From assembly GCA_021730855.1 (NCBI GenBank), contig JAKFYM010000143.1:1-7338 (forward strand): a stretch of DNA of 7,338 nucleotides, read 5' to 3'. Made by a program: the position numbers and the translations under genes. Position 1 is the stretch's first letter. Every line of letters begins with the position of its first letter. Origin of the DNA: Bdellovibrionales bacterium. GTDB lineage: Bacteria > Bdellovibrionota > UBA1018 > CAIPTA01. Under the pieces are notes generated by a model that made no database searches, had not been told where the DNA came from, and worked only from the letters and a program-made list of their open reading frames with translations. Positions 6,111 to 7,338 of this stretch are shown in pieces.

Positions 6111-6119
6111 AGTGTAGCA
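6111..6119 (-). promoter_or_regulatory. candidate extended -10 box of the amidase gene (leaderless arrangement)
   Basis: The minus strand reads TGCTACACT (hexamer TACACT at plus 6111-6116), followed by seven bases and the amidase ATG at 6103. The -35 at normal spacing is weak (TGGCTT), but the TGC extension could compensate. The predicted start of transcription falls on or next to the ATG. It overlaps the ribosome-binding region of the divergent gene, so the two genes' signals share the same bases. Confidence 0.45.
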
Positions 6120-6124
6120 AGGGG
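6119..6124 (+). promoter_or_regulatory. Shine-Dalgarno AAGGGG deciding a TTG start
   Basis: AAGGGG ends five bases before TTG at 6130-6132. An in-frame TAG at 6115-6117 rules out any start further upstream, and the next in-frame ATG is inside the membrane segment, so TTG is the only sensible start. The promoter must lie within the amidase coding region; TGTTATACC at 6062-6070 is a weak extended -10 candidate. Confidence 0.7.
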
Positions 6125-6129
6125 TACGT

Positions 6130-7137
6130 TTGGAAGCCATAGCGCTAGTATTTACGAAGTTTTCTGAAGAGCTGATTGCAGCGCAGGTTGCCCTATTGTC
6201 GGTGGCCGTGACGCTCGGGCTCTACTGGATGCTCGTGCGCAAGAAGAAGCGCGAGTCTGCGGACTGGGTTCCGGCTGCGCTCGTGCGCCAATACCTGGAC
6301 CGTGTACGCTCCGACGAGCGAGAGATTCGCATCCGTCTATTTGGCGAGGACGCCGCTTCGGCCGCGCCCGTGATTTCGACCTCGCTGGGAGCGCATAGCT
6401 CCGGCTCGGTGATTGTGAATTCTTCGGACCCCGCGCTCGCCCGTGAAGTAGAAGCCTTACGTGGACAGCTCTCGATGGCCGACCAACGCACCATGGAATT
6501 TGACCGCAATATGAACGCCCTCAAGGCGGAAAAAGCGGCGCTCGAACAAAAACTTAAAGAAGCCCAAGCCGCTGCGGCTGCTGGTGGTGGAGCGGCTCCA
6601 GCCGCTGGCGGCGGAGTGCCTGCCCCTGTGCAGAAAGAGCTCGAAGACCTGAAGGCCAAGCTACAGGAATACGAAGTGATTGAGGACGATCTCGCGAACT
6701 TGAAAAAGTTCCAGAAAGAGAACGAGCAGCTCAAACAAAAATTAAATAAATATGAAGGCGGAGCTCCTGTCGAGACAGTAGTGGCCGCCGCTCCCGCTGC
6801 AGCCGAGGCCGTGACCAAGATTGCTGCCGCTGAAGCACCAGCCCCTGAACTCACCGTAGTAAAAGGCAGTGAGCCGGCAAAAGAACCTGTGACCATGACG
6901 GTGATCCCAGGAGGAGGCGAAGCCAGCGCTGCTGCTCCCGCCGCCACGCCAGCTCCCGCATTAGCCGAAGCGCCGAAAGAAGCGCCCAAGGCGGAAGTGA
7001 ATACGAACGTCTTACAGCCAGTGACACCCACGGTGGACACGGGCGCAGCTCCCGCCGCAGCCGCGGCAGCGGATGGTTCCGCCAAACCGAAAGAGGAAGA
7101 GCTTCTTTCGGAATTTGAGAAGATGCTCGCTTCTTAG
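6130..7137 (+). CDS. hypothetical single-pass membrane protein with coiled coils and Ala/Pro-rich tail
   Basis: A 335-residue protein starting at TTG 6130. A membrane helix spans about residues 18-36, followed by RKKKRES (37-43), so by the positive-inside rule the bulk is probably cytoplasmic. Residues 44-75 form a charged, helical region (LVRQYLDRVRSDEREIRIRLFGED). Two heptad-like, Leu/Glu/Lys-rich coiled-coil segments at about 101-147 and 167-209 are separated by a Gly/Ala/Pro linker. Residues 210-318 are low-complexity Ala, Pro and Val with scattered Lys/Glu, likely disordered. The final 17 residues (KPKEEELLSEFEKMLAS) are again charged and helix-prone, like a docking peptide. I recognise no enzyme motif or named family. 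It is divergent from the amidase across 26 bases, so an envelope scaffold or division role is a guess only. The opposite strand stays open for 287 codons because of the alanine codons; that is a shadow. Confidence 0.85.
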   Translation: MEAIALVFTKFSEELIAAQVALLSVAVTLGLYWMLVRKKKRESADWVPAALVRQYLDRVRSDEREIRIRLFGEDAASAAPVISTSLGAHSSGSVIVNSSDPALAREVEALRGQLSMADQRTMEFDRNMNALKAEKAALEQKLKEAQAAAAAGGGAAPAAGGGVPAPVQKELEDLKAKLQEYEVIEDDLANLKKFQKENEQLKQKLNKYEGGAPVETVVAAAPAAAEAVTKIAAAEAPAPELTVVKGSEPAKEPVTMTVIPGGGEASAAAPAATPAPALAEAPKEAPKAEVNTNVLQPVTPTVDTGAAPAAAAAADGSAKPKEEELLSEFEKMLAS

Positions 7138-7164
7138 GAAGTTTCTTTGCCCAGGCAAGGGTGA

Positions 7165-7338
7165 TTCCACCCAGTGCGCACCACGAAGCAGCGGATCAAA
7201 AAACCGCCAACAGCCCCGCCACCAGCCAGCCGGATCAGCAACCGCTATCCGCCATCCGCGTGCCGCGAAACCGCGAACCGCATCCGCTCTCTGCAGCTGC
7301 ATCCGCTCACCGCTGCGGCTGCGCTGCGCTTGCCGCTT
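7165..7338 (+). repeat. dispersed intergenic repeat, copy B (runs to window edge)
   Basis: This begins with the same exact 25-bp head as copy A (7165-7189, palindrome GTGCGCAC at 7174-7181), 28 bases after the stop codon of the coiled-coil gene. The body is again a degenerate series of 6-8-base units: CCGCCAA, CCGCTAT, CCGCCAT, CCGCGTG, CCGCGAAA, CCGCGAA, CCGCAT, CCGCTCT, CTGCAG, CTGCAT, CCGCTCA. Copy A aligns along most of its length with substitutions and small indels. It continues to the last base, so the true end is unknown. No terminator for the upstream gene and no gene of its own are visible. Confidence 0.85.

Noticed and set aside
6222..7085. Long minus-strand open frame of 287 codons opposite the coiled-coil gene
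   Set aside because: Ser/Ala-rich low-complexity translation produced by the alanine and glutamate codons of the plus-strand gene; no start signal or domain.
7138..7164. TTGC CCAG GCAA hairpin just after the coiled-coil gene as a terminator
   Set aside because: The stem has only four base pairs and no T-run follows.

Overview
The window looks like chromosomal DNA from a Gram-negative bacterium of moderately high G+C (roughly 55-60 % by eye). It carries nucleotide-sugar genes for a surface glycan, a periplasmic-type peptidoglycan amidase, a lipoprotein with a clear lipobox and a membrane-anchored coiled-coil protein. The style of the Ala/Pro-rich coiled-coil protein and the gene mix would fit the Bdellovibrionota/deltaproteobacterial area, but this is only an impression. 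No phage, transposase, tRNA, rRNA or CRISPR is visible.

Layout. Positions 1-2959, minus strand: a tightly packed operon read from right to left. It encodes an SpsF-type cytidylyltransferase, then a DegT/DnrJ/EryC1 aminotransferase (4-base overlap), then a second DegT-family aminotransferase (1-base gap) that resembles the KdnA subgroup and runs off the left edge. The three proteins probably help make and activate an amino sugar for a cell-surface polysaccharide. Positions 2960-3213: a short promoter region and copy A of a dispersed GC-rich repeat. Positions 3214-4233, minus strand: trpS. A strong intrinsic terminator (4257-4286) sits only 23 bases upstream of its start codon. Positions 4287-4471: non-coding, with inverted repeats. 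Positions 4472-5035, minus strand: an unrecognised lipoprotein with a structured 5' leader. Positions 5279-6103, minus strand: an N-acetylmuramoyl-L-alanine amidase. Positions 6130-7137, plus strand: a divergent gene with a TTG start for a single-pass membrane protein with coiled coils and a long Ala/Pro-rich tail. Positions 7165-7338: copy B of the repeat, running to the right edge.

Two things stand out beyond ordinary genes. First, two intergenic copies of a repeat share an exact 25-bp head, which contains the palindrome GTGCGCAC, followed by a degenerate array of 6-8-base units of the type CCGCNAN. Second, three separate minus-strand genes (the SpsF-like gene, trpS and the amidase) lack a convincing Shine-Dalgarno sequence. 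Each has instead a GCTANANT box only 6-9 bases before ATG, the arrangement expected for leaderless or nearly leaderless mRNAs.
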